64,000 nucleotides of DNA. It comes from Vibrio sp. HB236076. Lineage in GTDB: Bacteria > Pseudomonadota > Gammaproteobacteria > Enterobacterales > Vibrionaceae. Position 1 is the first letter of the stretch. Each line of letters begins with the position of its first letter. The position numbers and the translations under genes were made by a program. The notes under the pieces were generated by a model. It searched no databases. It was not told the DNA's origin and was given only the letters and a program-made list of their open reading frames with translations. The DNA lies in the NCBI RefSeq assembly GCF_040957575.1, contig NZ_CP162601.1:2790001-2854000 (forward strand), written 5' to 3'. Below, piece by piece: positions 18,769-30,500 of this stretch.

Positions 18769-19695
18769 ATGACTCATAGTTGCGATAAGATTTTTTTGCT
18801 GACTAAATACGATGACCTCTATCGCCAGATGCTACAACCGTGGTTATCGCCTGATTTACAAGAAACTGACGATCTGAGCCAAGCCAATCTCTTACTCGCC
18901 GACCCACCGCTCGCCGCCAAGGTGATAAACCAACACCCACAGATCGACTGGGTTCAGTCGACCTTTGCCGGCGTTGATGCCCTACTCGCCCCTGCTCTGC
19001 GTCAAGATTACTTACTGAGCGGTGTAAAAGGGATTTTTGGCCCAATGATCAGTGAATACGTATTGGGTTACTTGCTTTATCACTATCGTCATATGGCGCA
19101 CTATCAGCAGCAGCAAAACCAGCGCACTTGGTCCATGCTTGCACACCAAGGACTGAGTAATAAAACCATCACCATTCTCGGCACTGGCAGTATTGGCAGC
19201 CATTTAGCGACACAGGCCAAACAGATGGGGATGCGCGTCTTTGGTGTGAATCGCACCGGCATCCCCAGTGCGCAGGGAGAATGGGAGAACACGTTTCACA
19301 TTTCAGAGTTAAGCGCGGCTTTGGCCCAATCGGACATTGTCGTCAACACCTTGCCAAGCACAGCAGAGACCATTGCGATATTAAACGCCGACGTGTTACA
19401 ACACTGCCGTAACGTTTTGTTATTTAACGTTGGTCGCGGCGACGCACTGAATGAAGCTGACTTAATTAAAGCCATCAAAGAAGGTTGGGTGGCGCATGCG
19501 TTTCTCGACGTCTTTCTCCAAGAACCCTTACCTGATACGCACCCTTTTTGGCGTATGTCTGCCATTACCATCACTCCGCATGTCGCTGCGCCCAGTGTGC
19601 CAGAAGCGGTATTTGAGGTGTTTACTCAAAACCTCAAGCAATGGCAGCAAGGCTTGAATCCTGATTTTTTAGTCGACTTTACTAAGGGGTATTAA
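18769..19695 (+). CDS. D-2-hydroxyacid dehydrogenase family protein
   Basis: Probable NAD(P)H-dependent 2-keto/2-hydroxyacid oxidoreductase, cytoplasmic, 308 residues. The Rossmann fold carries ILGTGSIGSH (GxGxxG). The catalytic trio is visible: Arg in FNVGRGD, Glu in LQEPLPDTHPFW and His in ITPHVAAPS. Overall layout resembles glyoxylate/hydroxypyruvate reductase A (GhrA), but the substrate cannot be read from sequence. AAGGGAAA precedes the start. Its TAA overlaps the ATG of the next gene (TAATG), so the two are translationally coupled. Confidence 0.88.
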   Translation: MTHSCDKIFLLTKYDDLYRQMLQPWLSPDLQETDDLSQANLLLADPPLAAKVINQHPQIDWVQSTFAGVDALLAPALRQDYLLSGVKGIFGPMISEYVLGYLLYHYRHMAHYQQQQNQRTWSMLAHQGLSNKTITILGTGSIGSHLATQAKQMGMRVFGVNRTGIPSAQGEWENTFHISELSAALAQSDIVVNTLPSTAETIAILNADVLQHCRNVLLFNVGRGDALNEADLIKAIKEGWVAHAFLDVFLQEPLPDTHPFWRMSAITITPHVAAPSVPEAVFEVFTQNLKQWQQGLNPDFLVDFTKGY

Positions 19696-20288
19696 TGACC
19701 CGCGATGTGTCAGCCCCACTGACTGCCTGTTTACAACGCATTGCGCAGTGCCAACAGTGTGCTTCGTGCTTACCGCACCCGCCTAGGCCCGTGGTACAGG
19801 CAAGCTCGCAAGCCAAACTATTAATTATTGGTCAGGCGCCCGGCAGAAAAGTCCACCACAGCGGCATTCCTTGGCATGATGCCAGTGGCGTGCGTTTGCG
19901 CCAGTGGATGGGGATTGATGAAGGGGTATTCTATGATCCGCAGCAGGTGGCCATTGTGCCGATGGGACTGTGTTATCCTGGCAAAGCCACCTCTGGAGAC
20001 AAGCCACCGGCGAAGGTTTGTGCCCCGCTATGGCACCCTCAGTTACTTCCTCTCTTGCCCAACATCCAGCTCACGCTATTGATTGGCCAGTACGCCCAGC
20101 GCTACTATTTAAACGCTAAACCGCCCACGCTCACCGATACCGTAAAGCAATGGTCGCGCTGGTTACCTCAGTATTTTGTTTTGCCTCATCCTTCGCCCAG
20201 AAACCAGATTTGGCTGAAGAAAAACCCTTGGTTTGACACGGACCTTTTACCCCAGCTCAAAGCACAAGTTCAACAGGTATTGGGATAA
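19695..20288 (+). CDS. Uracil-DNA glycosylase superfamily protein
   Basis: Member of the UDG fold superfamily, 197 residues, probably acting in base-excision repair. An N-terminal CxxC-xx-C cluster (residues 19-25) resembles the Fe-S-type UDG families. Motif 1 is LLIIGQAPG (about residues 43-51), and the second motif is HPSPRN near the C-terminus. The region YPGKATSGDKPPAKVCAP is typical of a small proteobacterial subgroup whose activity is poorly described. It is coupled to the upstream dehydrogenase by a TAATG overlap. In E. coli a different repair gene, nfi (endonuclease V), occupies the place between yjaG and hemE. Confidence 0.82.
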   Translation: MTRDVSAPLTACLQRIAQCQQCASCLPHPPRPVVQASSQAKLLIIGQAPGRKVHHSGIPWHDASGVRLRQWMGIDEGVFYDPQQVAIVPMGLCYPGKATSGDKPPAKVCAPLWHPQLLPLLPNIQLTLLIGQYAQRYYLNAKPPTLTDTVKQWSRWLPQYFVLPHPSPRNQIWLKKNPWFDTDLLPQLKAQVQQVLG

Positions 20289-20301
20289 GGTTTCGAGAGG
20301 C

Positions 20302-20335
20302 TAAAAAAGAAAATGGCGCCATTACGGGCGCCATT
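20302..20335. terminator. Bidirectional terminator between UDG-like gene and hemE
   Basis: A perfect 9-base-pair stem AATGGCGCC/GGCGCCATT. On the minus strand it is followed by a T-rich tail (TTTTCTTTTTT), so it is chiefly the hemE terminator; the two genes converge. Confidence 0.85.
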
Positions 20336-20369
20336 GATGTCAATACTGACTGATTGAGTGCCAGAGCCA

Positions 20370-21437
20370 TTATTGATGGTAAGGTTTCGACAACTCATGA
20401 ACGGCGTCAACAAACACACCAGCGTTCTCTGGCGGGACATCCAAATGAATACCGTGACCTAAGTTGAATACGTGTCCGGTATTGTCTTGGCCATAGCCTT
20501 CTAAAATGGTGGCGACTTCTTGTCGGATCCGCTCTGGTTGAGCGTACAATATCGATGGATCCATGTTGCCTTGTAAAGCCACTTTATCACCGATACGCGC
20601 TTTGGCATCGGCAATATTGATGGTCCAATCCAAGCCCACGGCATCACAACCTGTTGCGGCAATCGATTCCAGCCACATGCCGCCATTTTTGGTAAACAGC
20701 GTCACAGGAACGCGACGGCCGTCGTTTTCGCGAATCAAGCCATCGACGATTTTGTGCATGTATTGTAACGAGAATAGCTGATAGTCACGTGGGGTTAATA
20801 CGCCGCCCCAAGTGTCAAACACCATCACCGATTGCGCACCCGCTTTAATTTGTGCATTGAGGTACTCAATCACACTGTCAGCCAACTTATCGAGCAACAA
20901 GTGTAAACTGGTCGGATCGGCATACATCATTTTCTTTATCTTGGTAAAAGCTTTTGAGCTGCCGCCTTCAACCATATACGTCGCCAGCGTCCACGGACTG
21001 CCGGAAAAACCAATCAGTGGTACTTCACCTTTGAGATCGCGACGGATTTGACGTACGGCGTTCATCACGTACTGCAGTTCGCCTTCCGGATCCGGCAGGC
21101 CGATCTTTTCCACATCGGCTTTACTGCGAATGGGGCGCTCAAATTTTGGACCTTCACCGGTCTCAAAGTACAACCCAAGCCCCATCGCATCGGGAATGGT
21201 CAGAATATCAGAAAACAGAATCGCCGCATCAAGAGGAAACCGCTTTAGAGGCTGAAGTGTCACTTCAGATGCCAATTCAGCATTGCGGCATAAAGACATA
21301 AAATCTCCGGCCTGAGCGCGAGTCTGACGGTATTCAGGTAAATATCGACCGGCTTGGCGCATCATCCATACCGGCGTATGATCGACAGGTTGTTTCAACA
21401 AAGCTCGTAAATAGCGGTCGTTCTTTAATTCAGTCAT
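20370..21437 (-). CDS. hemE: Uroporphyrinogen decarboxylase
   Basis: Decarboxylates uroporphyrinogen III to coproporphyrinogen III in heme synthesis. From the ATG at 21437 the product is 355 residues (E. coli 354) and starts [27 protein letters not shown] lies just upstream. The frame stays open 49 codons further, to 21584, overlapping the 3' end of nudC, but that extension is not conserved. Signatures [14 protein letters not shown] and [17 protein letters not shown] are intact. The nudC-hemE order is conserved with E. coli. Confidence 0.97.
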   Translation of the reverse strand: MTELKNDRYLRALLKQPVDHTPVWMMRQAGRYLPEYRQTRAQAGDFMSLCRNAELASEVTLQPLKRFPLDAAILFSDILTIPDAMGLGLYFETGEGPKFERPIRSKADVEKIGLPDPEGELQYVMNAVRQIRRDLKGEVPLIGFSGSPWTLATYMVEGGSSKAFTKIKKMMYADPTSLHLLLDKLADSVIEYLNAQIKAGAQSVMVFDTWGGVLTPRDYQLFSLQYMHKIVDGLIRENDGRRVPVTLFTKNGGMWLESIAATGCDAVGLDWTINIADAKARIGDKVALQGNMDPSILYAQPERIRQEVATILEGYGQDNTGHVFNLGHGIHLDVPPENAGVFVDAVHELSKPYHQ

Positions 21438-21559
21438 GCCTTTTCCACGTGGGCTCATCATTGGTGTACAGTCTACCACCGAATCAAGGTGACATGCAGT
21501 ATTGGCCGGCGATTCCTCTCTAATTAATGCGATAGTCAAGACCGATGACCGTGTGTGTT

Positions 21560-22339
21560 TTATCGTTTCGAGCCAGTCAAACAATGGTCAATCAGATCGC
21601 GGGCAATCGTACCGGGCGGGGCAAGCTCTGGCAATTGTTGACCGTCAAACCACCTCGCATCACAAAGTTCATTGGGATCAATGGTGATCTCACCCGCTTG
21701 GTAGTCCGCGGTAAAAGCCATCATCATACTGGAAGGAAAAGCCCAAGGTTGACTGCCAAAATACGCAATATTGGTCACCTGTATCCCGGTTTCTTCAAAC
21801 ACTTCTCGCGCCACGCATTGTTCAAGGGTTTCCCCAACCTCAACAAACCCAGCCAGGACGGTATACAACCCGCCTTTGTGTCGGTTGTGTTGTGCCAGTA
21901 ACAATTGGTTTTCTTTACGCACTGCGACAATAATACAAGGGAAAATTCGCGGATAATGAAGGGTTCGGCACTCCTGACATTGCATCGCCATTTCTTTATG
22001 GTGTAGGTAAGTTCGCGTCCCACATTGCGAGCAAAAGCGTTGATTACGTGTCATGTAGCCAAGTTGAACCGCTTTACTGGCCAATAAAAACAACGGCTCC
22101 GGTTGCGCCAACAAGGTGCGCAACGAGGTCAATTCAAACGCATCGGCACAATCTTCATCATTGACCCACATCACTGGAATATTGTGGTATTCACCAATCT
22201 GAATCGCCTTGTCCTCTGGCAAATTAAATTGGCTGGCTTCACCGCGGGGCAACGTTTTGTTGATCAGCCACAAATCACTCCCGGAAACGACACACCAATA
22301 CGCATCATTTGTACGCGCTTGGTCACTATTCTTATACAT
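21560..22339 (-). CDS. nudC: NAD(+) diphosphatase / NADH pyrophosphatase NudC
   Basis: Nudix hydrolase that cleaves NADH and removes NAD caps from RNA. 259 residues. A four-cysteine zinc site is formed by CSQCG and CQEC. The Nudix box [23 protein letters not shown] is complete. The NudC-specific motif reads SQPWAFPSS, where the usual form is SQPWPFP, a single Pro-to-Ala change. It diverges from rsd, as in E. coli, across a 170-base gap containing both promoters. Confidence 0.95.
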   Translation of the reverse strand: MYKNSDQARTNDAYWCVVSGSDLWLINKTLPRGEASQFNLPEDKAIQIGEYHNIPVMWVNDEDCADAFELTSLRTLLAQPEPLFLLASKAVQLGYMTRNQRFCSQCGTRTYLHHKEMAMQCQECRTLHYPRIFPCIIVAVRKENQLLLAQHNRHKGGLYTVLAGFVEVGETLEQCVAREVFEETGIQVTNIAYFGSQPWAFPSSMMMAFTADYQAGEITIDPNELCDARWFDGQQLPELAPPGTIARDLIDHCLTGSKR

Positions 22340-22509
22340 CCCTACCTCTCATTGCTTGAAGTCTAGCCGCTTAACTGGCAATGTTGATCATACTAGAGGG
22401 GTTTGTGTTGGCATTCAATTCTTGAGCTTTATTCGCTGAGTTAACTCGTGCTCATTCTTAGTGATTGAGAAAAGAGAATGAAGCTCTAAACGTTCTTGAG
22501 GATAAAGCT

Positions 22510-22998
22510 ATGTTGAATTCATTAAAGCAAACGCAGCAACAATGGGGTGGACAAAGTGAGGTTATCGATCACTGGTTAGACATGAGACAAGACTTACTGG
22601 TCAGTTACTACAACCTAGCGGTACTCAAACCCAATGTGTTGAAAGGTAAGATGGTCAAACTCCCCTCCGCGCTAGAAATACAAGACTTTTGTACCCTACT
22701 GGTTGATTACATCTCCGAAGGGCATTTTCGCATCTACAATCAGGTGATGGACAAGTGGCAAGCCACCGGCTTTCAAGCCACAGAAGAAATCGACCAACTG
22801 TACTTCAAAATCATCGCGTCTACCGATCCCCTTTTAAACTTCAGCGATAAATACGCCAGTTTAAAGCCCGATGATGACGTGCAAAACTTCGAATACGATT
22901 TTTCTGAATTAGGCGAAATTATCTGTGATCGCTTTGAACTCGAAGATGAGCTGATCAAAATAATTACTGACAGCCTGTCAATCCCCCCAGGCGCGTAA
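22510..22998 (+). CDS. rsd: Regulator of sigma D (anti-sigma-70 factor)
   Basis: Binds the housekeeping sigma factor in stationary phase and so favours alternative sigma factors. 162 residues from the ATG at 22510, preceded by GAGGAT; the frame is open 15 codons upstream, but the family starts MLN here. Conserved features include the HWLDMRQDLLVSYYNLA helix, DFCTLLVDYISEGHFRIY and the C-terminal RFELEDELI. It is divergent from nudC, the same arrangement as in E. coli. Placement beside rpoC, whose product is in its target complex, is incidental here but notable. Confidence 0.93.
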   Translation: MLNSLKQTQQQWGGQSEVIDHWLDMRQDLLVSYYNLAVLKPNVLKGKMVKLPSALEIQDFCTLLVDYISEGHFRIYNQVMDKWQATGFQATEEIDQLYFKIIASTDPLLNFSDKYASLKPDDDVQNFEYDFSELGEIICDRFELEDELIKIITDSLSIPPGA

Positions 22999-23051
22999 TA
23001 AAGACCCAGCGAGTTTGGCTTGTTTTGTTCAATCACAGTGCCACAGGAATA

Positions 23052-23213
23052 ATACCAATCTAACTAAATAGCTGGTCACACTAGCTGGTTAAAAAACTCG
23101 ATAACGTCGTTAAGAAAATAATTTGTAGAACAACTACTAACTGTATTTTCTTGCCTTGTTCTCAAGCTTTTTCCCTGCGCTATCATTGACCACATACTTA
23201 ATCAGATTGGTAT
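23052..23213 (+). repeat. Dispersed TIR element, copy 2 (rsd-rpoC intergenic)
   Basis: 162 bases bounded by ATACCAATC and GATTGGTAT, between the convergent rsd and rpoC genes. It contains the shared core CTCGATAACGTCGTTAAGAA and a segment matching the copy at 42307-42483 in reverse orientation (CCTTGTTCTCAAGCTTTT; TGCGCTATCATTGACC). It is non-coding. Confidence 0.8.
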
Positions 23214-23267
23214 AAAACACGCGAACGTACCATGCTGTCACTGGTGAACACACAGGTTTCAGATAAT

Positions 23268-23296
23268 AAAAAAGGCGCCTTACGGCGCCTTTTTAG
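23268..23296 (-). terminator. Intrinsic terminator of the rpoBC operon
   Basis: A perfect stem AAAGGCGCC/GGCGCCTTT with loop TTAC (plus-strand reading) and T-runs on both sides, just downstream of the rpoC stop. Confidence 0.92.
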
Positions 23297-23311
23297 ACTC
23301 AATCAGAGCGA

Positions 23312-26300
23312 TTACTCTTCTGAAGCAAAGCCTGCATTTAACAATGCCGCTAAGTTGTCAGAAGCTTGCTCAGCCGAAGGACCTTCGATCGCTTCTTCAC
23401 GCTTCGCTTGACGGTCTTGGTGATACGCAAAACCGGTACCGGCTGGGATCAGACGACCAACAATCACGTTCTCTTTCAGACCGCGAAGGTCATCGCGCTT
23501 ACCAGAGACCGCCGCTTCCGTTAGGACGCGAGTGGTTTCTTGGAACGACGCTGCAGAGATGAACGATTCTGTCGCCAAAGATGCCTTAGTGATACCAAGC
23601 AATTCACGTTCGAAACGAGCCGGCTCTTTGCCTTCTGCTTCGAGCTCACGGTTTGCAATTTTAACTTGTGTATATTCAACTTGCTCACCAGGTAGGAACT
23701 CAGAGTCACCAGCATGAGTAATTGTACACTTACGTAGCATTTGACGAACGATAGTCTCAATGTGCTTATCGTTAATCTTAACGCCTTGCAGACGGTAAAC
23801 TTCTTGAACTTCGTTGGCGATGTATTCTGTCACGGCGTGGATACCACGTAGACGTAGAATATCATGTGGAGACTCTGGACCATCAGCGATCACATCGCCA
23901 CGTTCCACTTTCTCACCTTCGAACACGTTCAATTGGCGATGCTTAGGAATCATCTCTTCGTAAGTCTCACCACCTTCGCGAGTGATCACTAGGCGACGCT
24001 TACCTTTGGTTTCTTTACCGAAGGAGACCGTACCTGTATGCTCAGCAAGGATAGCAGGCTCTTTTGGCTTACGAGCTTCAAAGAGGTCCGCAACGCGAGG
24101 TAGACCACCGGTGATATCTTTGTTACCACCAGATTTCTGAGGAATACGTGCTAGAGTATCACCAATACCTACTTCGGCGCCGTCTTCAATGTTCACGATC
24201 GCTTTACCAGGTAGGAAGTACTGAGCTGGCATATCCGTACCAGGAATCATCACGTCGTTACCTTGCGAATCAATCAGCTTAATCGCTGGACGCATGTCTT
24301 TACCCGCCGATGGACGAGCGGCAGGATCCGTCACTTCACTTGAAGAAAGACCTGTCAAATCATCAGTTTGACGAGAGACGGTTACGCCATCAATCATATC
24401 AACGAATTGAATGCGACCGGCCACTTCAGTGATGATTGGCAAGGTGTGCGCTTCCCAGTTTGCCACGGTTTCGCCCGCTTGAACGGCTTCACCATCGGCT
24501 TTGCTCAAGATAGAGCCGTAAGGAAGTTTGTGTTTCTCTTTAGTACGACCGAATTCATCGATGATGGTCAATTCTGTCGCACGAGAGGTAATCACGTGCT
24601 TACCTTCGTTGTTGGTTACTGACTTCGCGTTGTTGAGCTTGATTGAACCGTTGTTCTTAACTTGAACACTGTTCTCTGCCGCTGCTGTCGATGCCGCACC
24701 ACCGATGTGGAACGTACGCATGGTCAGCTGTGTACCTGGTTCACCGATTGACTGTGCCGCGATAACACCAACCGATTCACCTTGGTTCACCAAGTGACCA
24801 CGAGCAAGGTCACGACCGTAACAGTTTGAACAACAGCCAAAGTCTGAATCACAGGTTACCACTGAACGTACTTTCAGTTTGTCGACTGAGTTCTCATCCA
24901 TGATTTGACACCACTTCTCATCGATCAGGGTGTTACGTGGAATAAGAACCTCTTGCGTACCTGGTTTTAGAACATCTTCAGCGACAACACGACCTAGCGC
25001 AAGCTCAGTCAGAGCCACTTTAACGTCACCACCTTCGATGTGTGGCATCATTTCGACACCTTCGTGTGTACCACAGTCTTTTTCTGTGACAACCACATCT
25101 TGGGCAACGTCAACGAGACGACGAGTCAAGTAACCCGAGTTCGCTGTCTTCAATGCCGTATCTGCAAGACCCTTACGAGCACCGTGGGTTGAGATAAAGT
25201 ACTGAAGGACGTTTAGACCTTCTTTAAAGTTCGCCGTGATTGGCGTTTCGATGATAGAACCATCTGGACGTGCCATCAGACCACGCATACCCGCCAACTG
25301 ACGAATCTGAGCAGCAGAACCACGAGCGCCCGAGTCAGCCATCATGTAGATGCTGTTGAATGACTCTTGTTCTTCTTCTTCGCCATCGCGGTTGATCACG
25401 GTTTCAGAAGACAGGTTGCTCATCATAGCTTTCGCAACGCGATCGTTGGTTGAAGCCCAAATATCGATCACTTTGTTGTAGCGCTCACCCGCGGTAACAA
25501 GACCAGATTGGTACTGTTCTTGAATTTCGCGAACTTCTTCTTCCGCTTCCGCAATCTCGGTGTATTTCGCCTCTGGTACCACCATGTCGTCGATACCAAC
25601 AGAAACACCAGACAGTGCCGCGTAAGCGAAACCGGTGTACATGATTTGGTCAGCAAAAATAACCGTGTCTTTCAGACCCAGTTTGCGGTAAGCCTCGTTA
25701 AGTAGGTTAGAGATTTGTTTCTTACCTAATTTTTGGTTAACGATGCTAAACGGCAAGCCTTTCGGTACGATCTGCCACAACATAGCACGGCCGACAGTGG
25801 TATCCACCATCTTGGTTTCTGTGGTGTCGTTACCATCTTCGTCGCGAACGGTTTCCGTGATACGAACTTTAACGCGTGCGTGTAGCGCTGCGCTCTTAGT
25901 ACGGTACGCTTTTTCCGCTTCAGCAGGGCCAGCAAGGTACATGCCTTCGCCCTTCGCGTTGATCATTTCACGAGTCATGTAGTAAAGACCCAATACAACG
26001 TCCTGAGAAGGTACGATGATCGGATCACCCGATGCTGGCGACAAGATGTTGTTAGTCGACATCATTAGGGTACGCGCTTCAAGCTGTGCTTCTAGCGTTA
26101 GAGGCACGTGGACCGCCATTTGGTCACCATCGAAGTCCGCGTTGTACGCCGCACAAACCAAGGGGTGCAACTGAATCGCTTTACCTTCGATAAGGACAGG
26201 TTCAAACGCCTGGATACCAAGACGGTGAAGTGTCGGTGCACGGTTTAGCAGTACTGGGTGTTCGCGGATAACTTCATCCAAGATATCCCAAACGACCGCT

Positions 26301-27514
26301 TCTTCACGCTCAACCATTTTCTTCGCGGCTTTGATCGTTGTCGCGAGACCACGAGTTTCCAGCTTGCTGTAGATAAACGGTTTAAATAGCTCAAGTGCCA
26401 TCTTCTTAGGAAGACCACACTGGTGTAGACGCAAGTATGGACCAACGGTGATAACAGAACGGCCAGAGTAGTCAACACGCTTACCAAGAAGGTTTTGACG
26501 GAAACGACCTTGTTTACCTTTGATCATGTCGGCAAGCGACTTAAGTGGACGTTTGTTCGAACCGGTGATTGCACGACCGCGACGACCGTTGTCAAGCAGC
26601 GCATCAACAGACTCTTGCAGCATACGTTTTTCGTTGCGTACGATGATGTCTGGTGCAGCCAACTCAAGTAGGCGTTTTAGACGGTTGTTACGGTTAATCA
26701 CACGACGGTACAAGTCGTTCAGATCAGACGTGGCAAAACGGCCGCCATCGAGCGGAACGAGAGGACGCAGATCAGGCGGTAGTACAGGAAGTACCGTCAA
26801 GATCATCCACTCAGGGTTGTTACCTGAAGTAATGAACGCTTCAACCAACTTCAAGCGCTTAGTGATTTTTTTGCGTTTGGTTTCAGAATTAGTGGTTTCT
26901 AATTCTTCGCGCATCTGCTCAGCTTCAGCTTGCATGTCCATTGAGGCCAACAAGTCTTTGATCGCTTCTGCACCCATCTTAGCCGTGAATTCATCACCCC
27001 ACTCTTCGAGACGGTCTAGATACTCTTCTTCAGTCAGCATCTGACTCTTTTCGAGATCCGTCATACCTGGCTCAGTCACCACGTACATTTCGAAGTAAAG
27101 CACACGTTCGATATCGCGCAATGGGATATCCATCAACAAACCGATGCGAGACGGCAGTGATTTTAGGAACCAGATGTGTGCAACGGGAGAAGCAAGCTCA
27201 ATGTGGCCCATGCGGTCACGACGAACTTTAGTCTGTGTGACTTCAACGCCACACTTCTCACAGATGACACCACGATGCTTCAGGCGCTTGTATTTACCAC
27301 AAAGACATTCGTAGTCTTTTACTGGACCAAAAATACGCGCACAGAACAAACCATCGCGTTCAGGCTTGAACGTACGATAGTTGATCGTTTCAGGTTTTTT
27401 CACTTCACCAAAAGACCACGAACGGATCATGTCTGGTGAAGATAGACCGATTTTGATTGCATCAAATTCTTCGGTCTTATGCTGTGCTTTTAGAAAGTTT
27501 AATAAGTCTTTCAC
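23312..27514 (-). CDS. rpoC: RNA polymerase beta' subunit
   Basis: Largest subunit of core RNA polymerase. 1400 residues (E. coli 1407). It starts with GTG at 27514, as in E. coli, with AGGAG a few bases upstream. The N-terminal zinc site is [20 protein letters not shown] (from about residue 70). The catalytic magnesium loop [15 protein letters not shown], the bridge-helix/trigger-loop region and the second zinc site ([15 protein letters not shown]) are all present. It is the last gene of the operon, 82 bases after rpoB, with a hairpin in the spacer, and it is followed by a terminator. Confidence 0.99.
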   Translation of the reverse strand: MKDLLNFLKAQHKTEEFDAIKIGLSSPDMIRSWSFGEVKKPETINYRTFKPERDGLFCARIFGPVKDYECLCGKYKRLKHRGVICEKCGVEVTQTKVRRDRMGHIELASPVAHIWFLKSLPSRIGLLMDIPLRDIERVLYFEMYVVTEPGMTDLEKSQMLTEEEYLDRLEEWGDEFTAKMGAEAIKDLLASMDMQAEAEQMREELETTNSETKRKKITKRLKLVEAFITSGNNPEWMILTVLPVLPPDLRPLVPLDGGRFATSDLNDLYRRVINRNNRLKRLLELAAPDIIVRNEKRMLQESVDALLDNGRRGRAITGSNKRPLKSLADMIKGKQGRFRQNLLGKRVDYSGRSVITVGPYLRLHQCGLPKKMALELFKPFIYSKLETRGLATTIKAAKKMVEREEAVVWDILDEVIREHPVLLNRAPTLHRLGIQAFEPVLIEGKAIQLHPLVCAAYNADFDGDQMAVHVPLTLEAQLEARTLMMSTNNILSPASGDPIIVPSQDVVLGLYYMTREMINAKGEGMYLAGPAEAEKAYRTKSAALHARVKVRITETVRDEDGNDTTETKMVDTTVGRAMLWQIVPKGLPFSIVNQKLGKKQISNLLNEAYRKLGLKDTVIFADQIMYTGFAYAALSGVSVGIDDMVVPEAKYTEIAEAEEEVREIQEQYQSGLVTAGERYNKVIDIWASTNDRVAKAMMSNLSSETVINRDGEEEEQESFNSIYMMADSGARGSAAQIRQLAGMRGLMARPDGSIIETPITANFKEGLNVLQYFISTHGARKGLADTALKTANSGYLTRRLVDVAQDVVVTEKDCGTHEGVEMMPHIEGGDVKVALTELALGRVVAEDVLKPGTQEVLIPRNTLIDEKWCQIMDENSVDKLKVRSVVTCDSDFGCCSNCYGRDLARGHLVNQGESVGVIAAQSIGEPGTQLTMRTFHIGGAASTAAAENSVQVKNNGSIKLNNAKSVTNNEGKHVITSRATELTIIDEFGRTKEKHKLPYGSILSKADGEAVQAGETVANWEAHTLPIITEVAGRIQFVDMIDGVTVSRQTDDLTGLSSSEVTDPAARPSAGKDMRPAIKLIDSQGNDVMIPGTDMPAQYFLPGKAIVNIEDGAEVGIGDTLARIPQKSGGNKDITGGLPRVADLFEARKPKEPAILAEHTGTVSFGKETKGKRRLVITREGGETYEEMIPKHRQLNVFEGEKVERGDVIADGPESPHDILRLRGIHAVTEYIANEVQEVYRLQGVKINDKHIETIVRQMLRKCTITHAGDSEFLPGEQVEYTQVKIANRELEAEGKEPARFERELLGITKASLATESFISAASFQETTRVLTEAAVSGKRDDLRGLKENVIVGRLIPAGTGFAYHQDRQAKREEAIEGPSAEQASDNLAALLNAGFASEE

Positions 27515-27536
27515 AATCAGCTCCTGTAAGGAGTTA

Positions 27537-27559
27537 AAAGGCGCTCGGCGAGCGCCTTT
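27537..27559 (-). promoter_or_regulatory. Hairpin in the rpoB-rpoC spacer
   Basis: AAAGGCGCT pairs with AGCGCCTTT around a 5-base loop, followed on the minus strand by TTTT and, 9 bases later, by the rpoC ribosome-binding site. It could be a processing site or a weak attenuator; the T-run is too short for strong termination. Confidence 0.5.
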
Positions 27560-27596
27560 CTACCAGATAATTCTATTTGCCTAAGCAAAAATAAAA

Positions 27597-30500
27597 TTAC
27601 TCTTCGTCTTCTAGCTCGATGTTGATACCTAGCGAGCGGATCTCTTTCAACAATACGTTGAAGGATTCTGGCATACCAGGTTCCATGCTGTGGTTGCCAT
27701 CTACGATGTTCTTATACATCTTAGTACGGCCGTTCACATCATCAGATTTCACTGTGAGCATTTCTTGTAGTGTGTAAGCAGCACCGTATGCTTCAAGTGC
27801 CCATACTTCCATCTCACCGAAACGCTGACCACCGAACTGTGCTTTACCACCAAGTGGTTGCTGAGTAACCAAGCTGTAAGAACCCGTAGAACGAGCGTGC
27901 ATCTTGTCATCAACCAAGTGGTTCAATTTCAGCATATACATGTAACCAACGGTAACAGGACGCTCGAATGCATCACCAGTACGGCCATCAAACAAGGTCA
28001 ACTGACCTGACTCTGGCAAATCAGCCAGTTTCAGTAGTTTCTTGATTTCAGGCTCTGTCGCACCGTCAAAGACCGGCGTTGCAACAGGAAGACCACCGCG
28101 AAGGTTTTTGATCAAGGTGCGAACTTCGTCGTCAGACATCGCAGCGACATCGACAACTTGACGTGTGTTACCTGAATCGTAAACCTTTTGTAGGAACTCA
28201 CGGAACTTAGCCAGTTCTTGTTGTTCCTTAACCATTTGGTTGATCTTGTTACCAATGCCTTTCGCCGCCAAGCCCAAGTGAACTTCTAGGATCTGACCGA
28301 TGTTCATACGAGACGGTACACCTAGTGGGTTCAATACGATATCAACAGGCTCACCCGTTTCATCGTATGGCATGTCTTCAACAGGGTTGATCTTAGAGAT
28401 AACACCCTTGTTACCGTGACGACCCGCCATCTTGTCACCCGGTTGAATGCGACGTTTAACCGCTAGGTAAACCTTAACGATCTTCAGTACGCCCGGAGCA
28501 AGGTCATCACCTTGAGTGATCTTGCGGCGTTTGGTTTCAAATTTCTTATCGAAGTCTGCTTTAAGCTCGTCCCACTGCTCAGCCAATTGCTCAAGCTGAG
28601 TTTGCAGTGCGTCATCTTCAAGAGTGAGCTCTAGCCACTTCTTGCGCTCGATGCTATCTAGACGCTCTTCAGAGTAACCGCCCTCGATCAGTACCGCTCT
28701 TACACGAGCAAGTAGACCGCCTTCGAGGATTTGGAACTCTTCAGTTAAGTCTTTCTTCGCTTCTTTTAGCTGCATCTGCTCAATTTCAAGCGCGCGTTTG
28801 TCTTTTTCAACACCGTCGCGAGTGAATACTTGAACATCGATGATGGTACCCGATACCGAGTTAGGTACGCGCAAAGACGTGTCTTTAACGTCAGAGGCTT
28901 TTTCACCAAAGATCGCACGCAGAAGTTTTTCTTCTGGCGTCAGCTGAGTTTCGCCTTTTGGCGTTACTTTACCAACGAGGATATCGCCGCCTTTAACTTC
29001 CGCACCGATGTAAACGATACCTGATTCATCAAGTTTAGACAGAGCAGACTCACCGACGTTTGGAATATCCGCCGTGATTTCTTCTGAGCCAAGCTTGGTA
29101 TCACGAGCCACACAAGTCAGTTCTTGAATGTGAATGGTCGTGAAGCGATCTTCTTGTACAACGCGCTCAGAGACTAAGATTGAGTCTTCGAAGTTGTAAC
29201 CGTTCCAAGGCATGAATGCGATACGCATGTTTTGGCCAAGTGCCAATTCACCAAGGTCAGTCGAAGGACCGTCAGCCAAAACATCACCACGTGATACTGG
29301 TTCACCCGGCATCACACAAGGACGCTGGTTGATACAGGTGTTTTGGTTAGAACGCGTGTATTTGGTTAAGTTGTAGATATCGATACCCGCTTCACCAGGG
29401 ATCAACTCTTCTTCGTTCACTTTCACCACGATACGAGAAGCATCAACAGACTGAATCACACCGCCGCGTTTCGCAACTGCAGTCACACCAGAGTCAACCG
29501 CAACGTTGCGCTCGATACCAGTACCAACCAGTGGCTTGTCCGCTTTCAATGTCGGAACCGCCTGACGTTGCATGTTCGCACCCATCAATGCACGGTTCGC
29601 ATCATCGTGTTCTAGGAACGGGATAAGCGAGGCCGCGATCGAAACAACCTGGTTGGTTGCAACGTCCATGTAGTTAACATGGTCACGTGGGTGAAGACCC
29701 GATTCGCCTTTTTGACGCGCGGTGATCAGCTCATCAGCAAACGTACCGTCTTCCGTCAATTTCGCGTTCGCCTGAGCGATAACGAATTGGCCTTCTTGGA
29801 TCGCAGATAAGTAATCAACTTCATCAGTCACGACACCGTCAACAACGCGACGGTACGGGGTCTCAAGGAAACCGTATTCGTTACAGCGAGCAAACGCAGA
29901 CAACGAGTTGATCAAACCGATGTTCGGGCCTTCTGGCGTTTCAATCGGACATAGACGACCGTAGTGAGTCACGTGAACGTCACGGACTTCAAAGCCAGCG
30001 CGCTCACGAGTCAAGCCGCCTGGGCCTAACGCAGAGATACGACGCTTGTGCGTTACTTCTGACAACGGGTTGTTTTGGTCCATAAACTGAGACAGCTGTG
30101 ATGAACCAAAGAATTCTTTTACTGCTGCAGAGATTGGCTTCGCATTGATCAAGTCTTGCGGCATGATGTTGTCGAGATCGCCAAGGCTTAGACGCTCTTT
30201 AACAGCACGCTCTACACGCACAAGACCGACGCGGAATTGGTTTTCCGCCATTTCGCCAACGCTACGGATACGGCGGTTACCTAGGTGATCGATGTCATCG
30301 ACTTCGCCAATACCGTTGCGAATCGCAATCAGCTTGCGCATCACTTCAACGATATCAGTCTCGTCAAGTGTGCCTTGCTCTTGAGCATCTTCACGCTCAA
30401 TTGAGCTGTTGAACTTCATACGGCCAACCGTTGACAGATCGTAACGGTCTTCAGAGAAGAACAAGCTTTCAAACAGCGCTTCAGCCGCTTCTTTTGTTGG

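Noticed and set aside
21438..21584. 49-codon N-terminal extension of hemE
   Set aside because: It overlaps the 3' end of nudC and is not part of the HemE family; the ATG at 21437 has a good ribosome-binding site.
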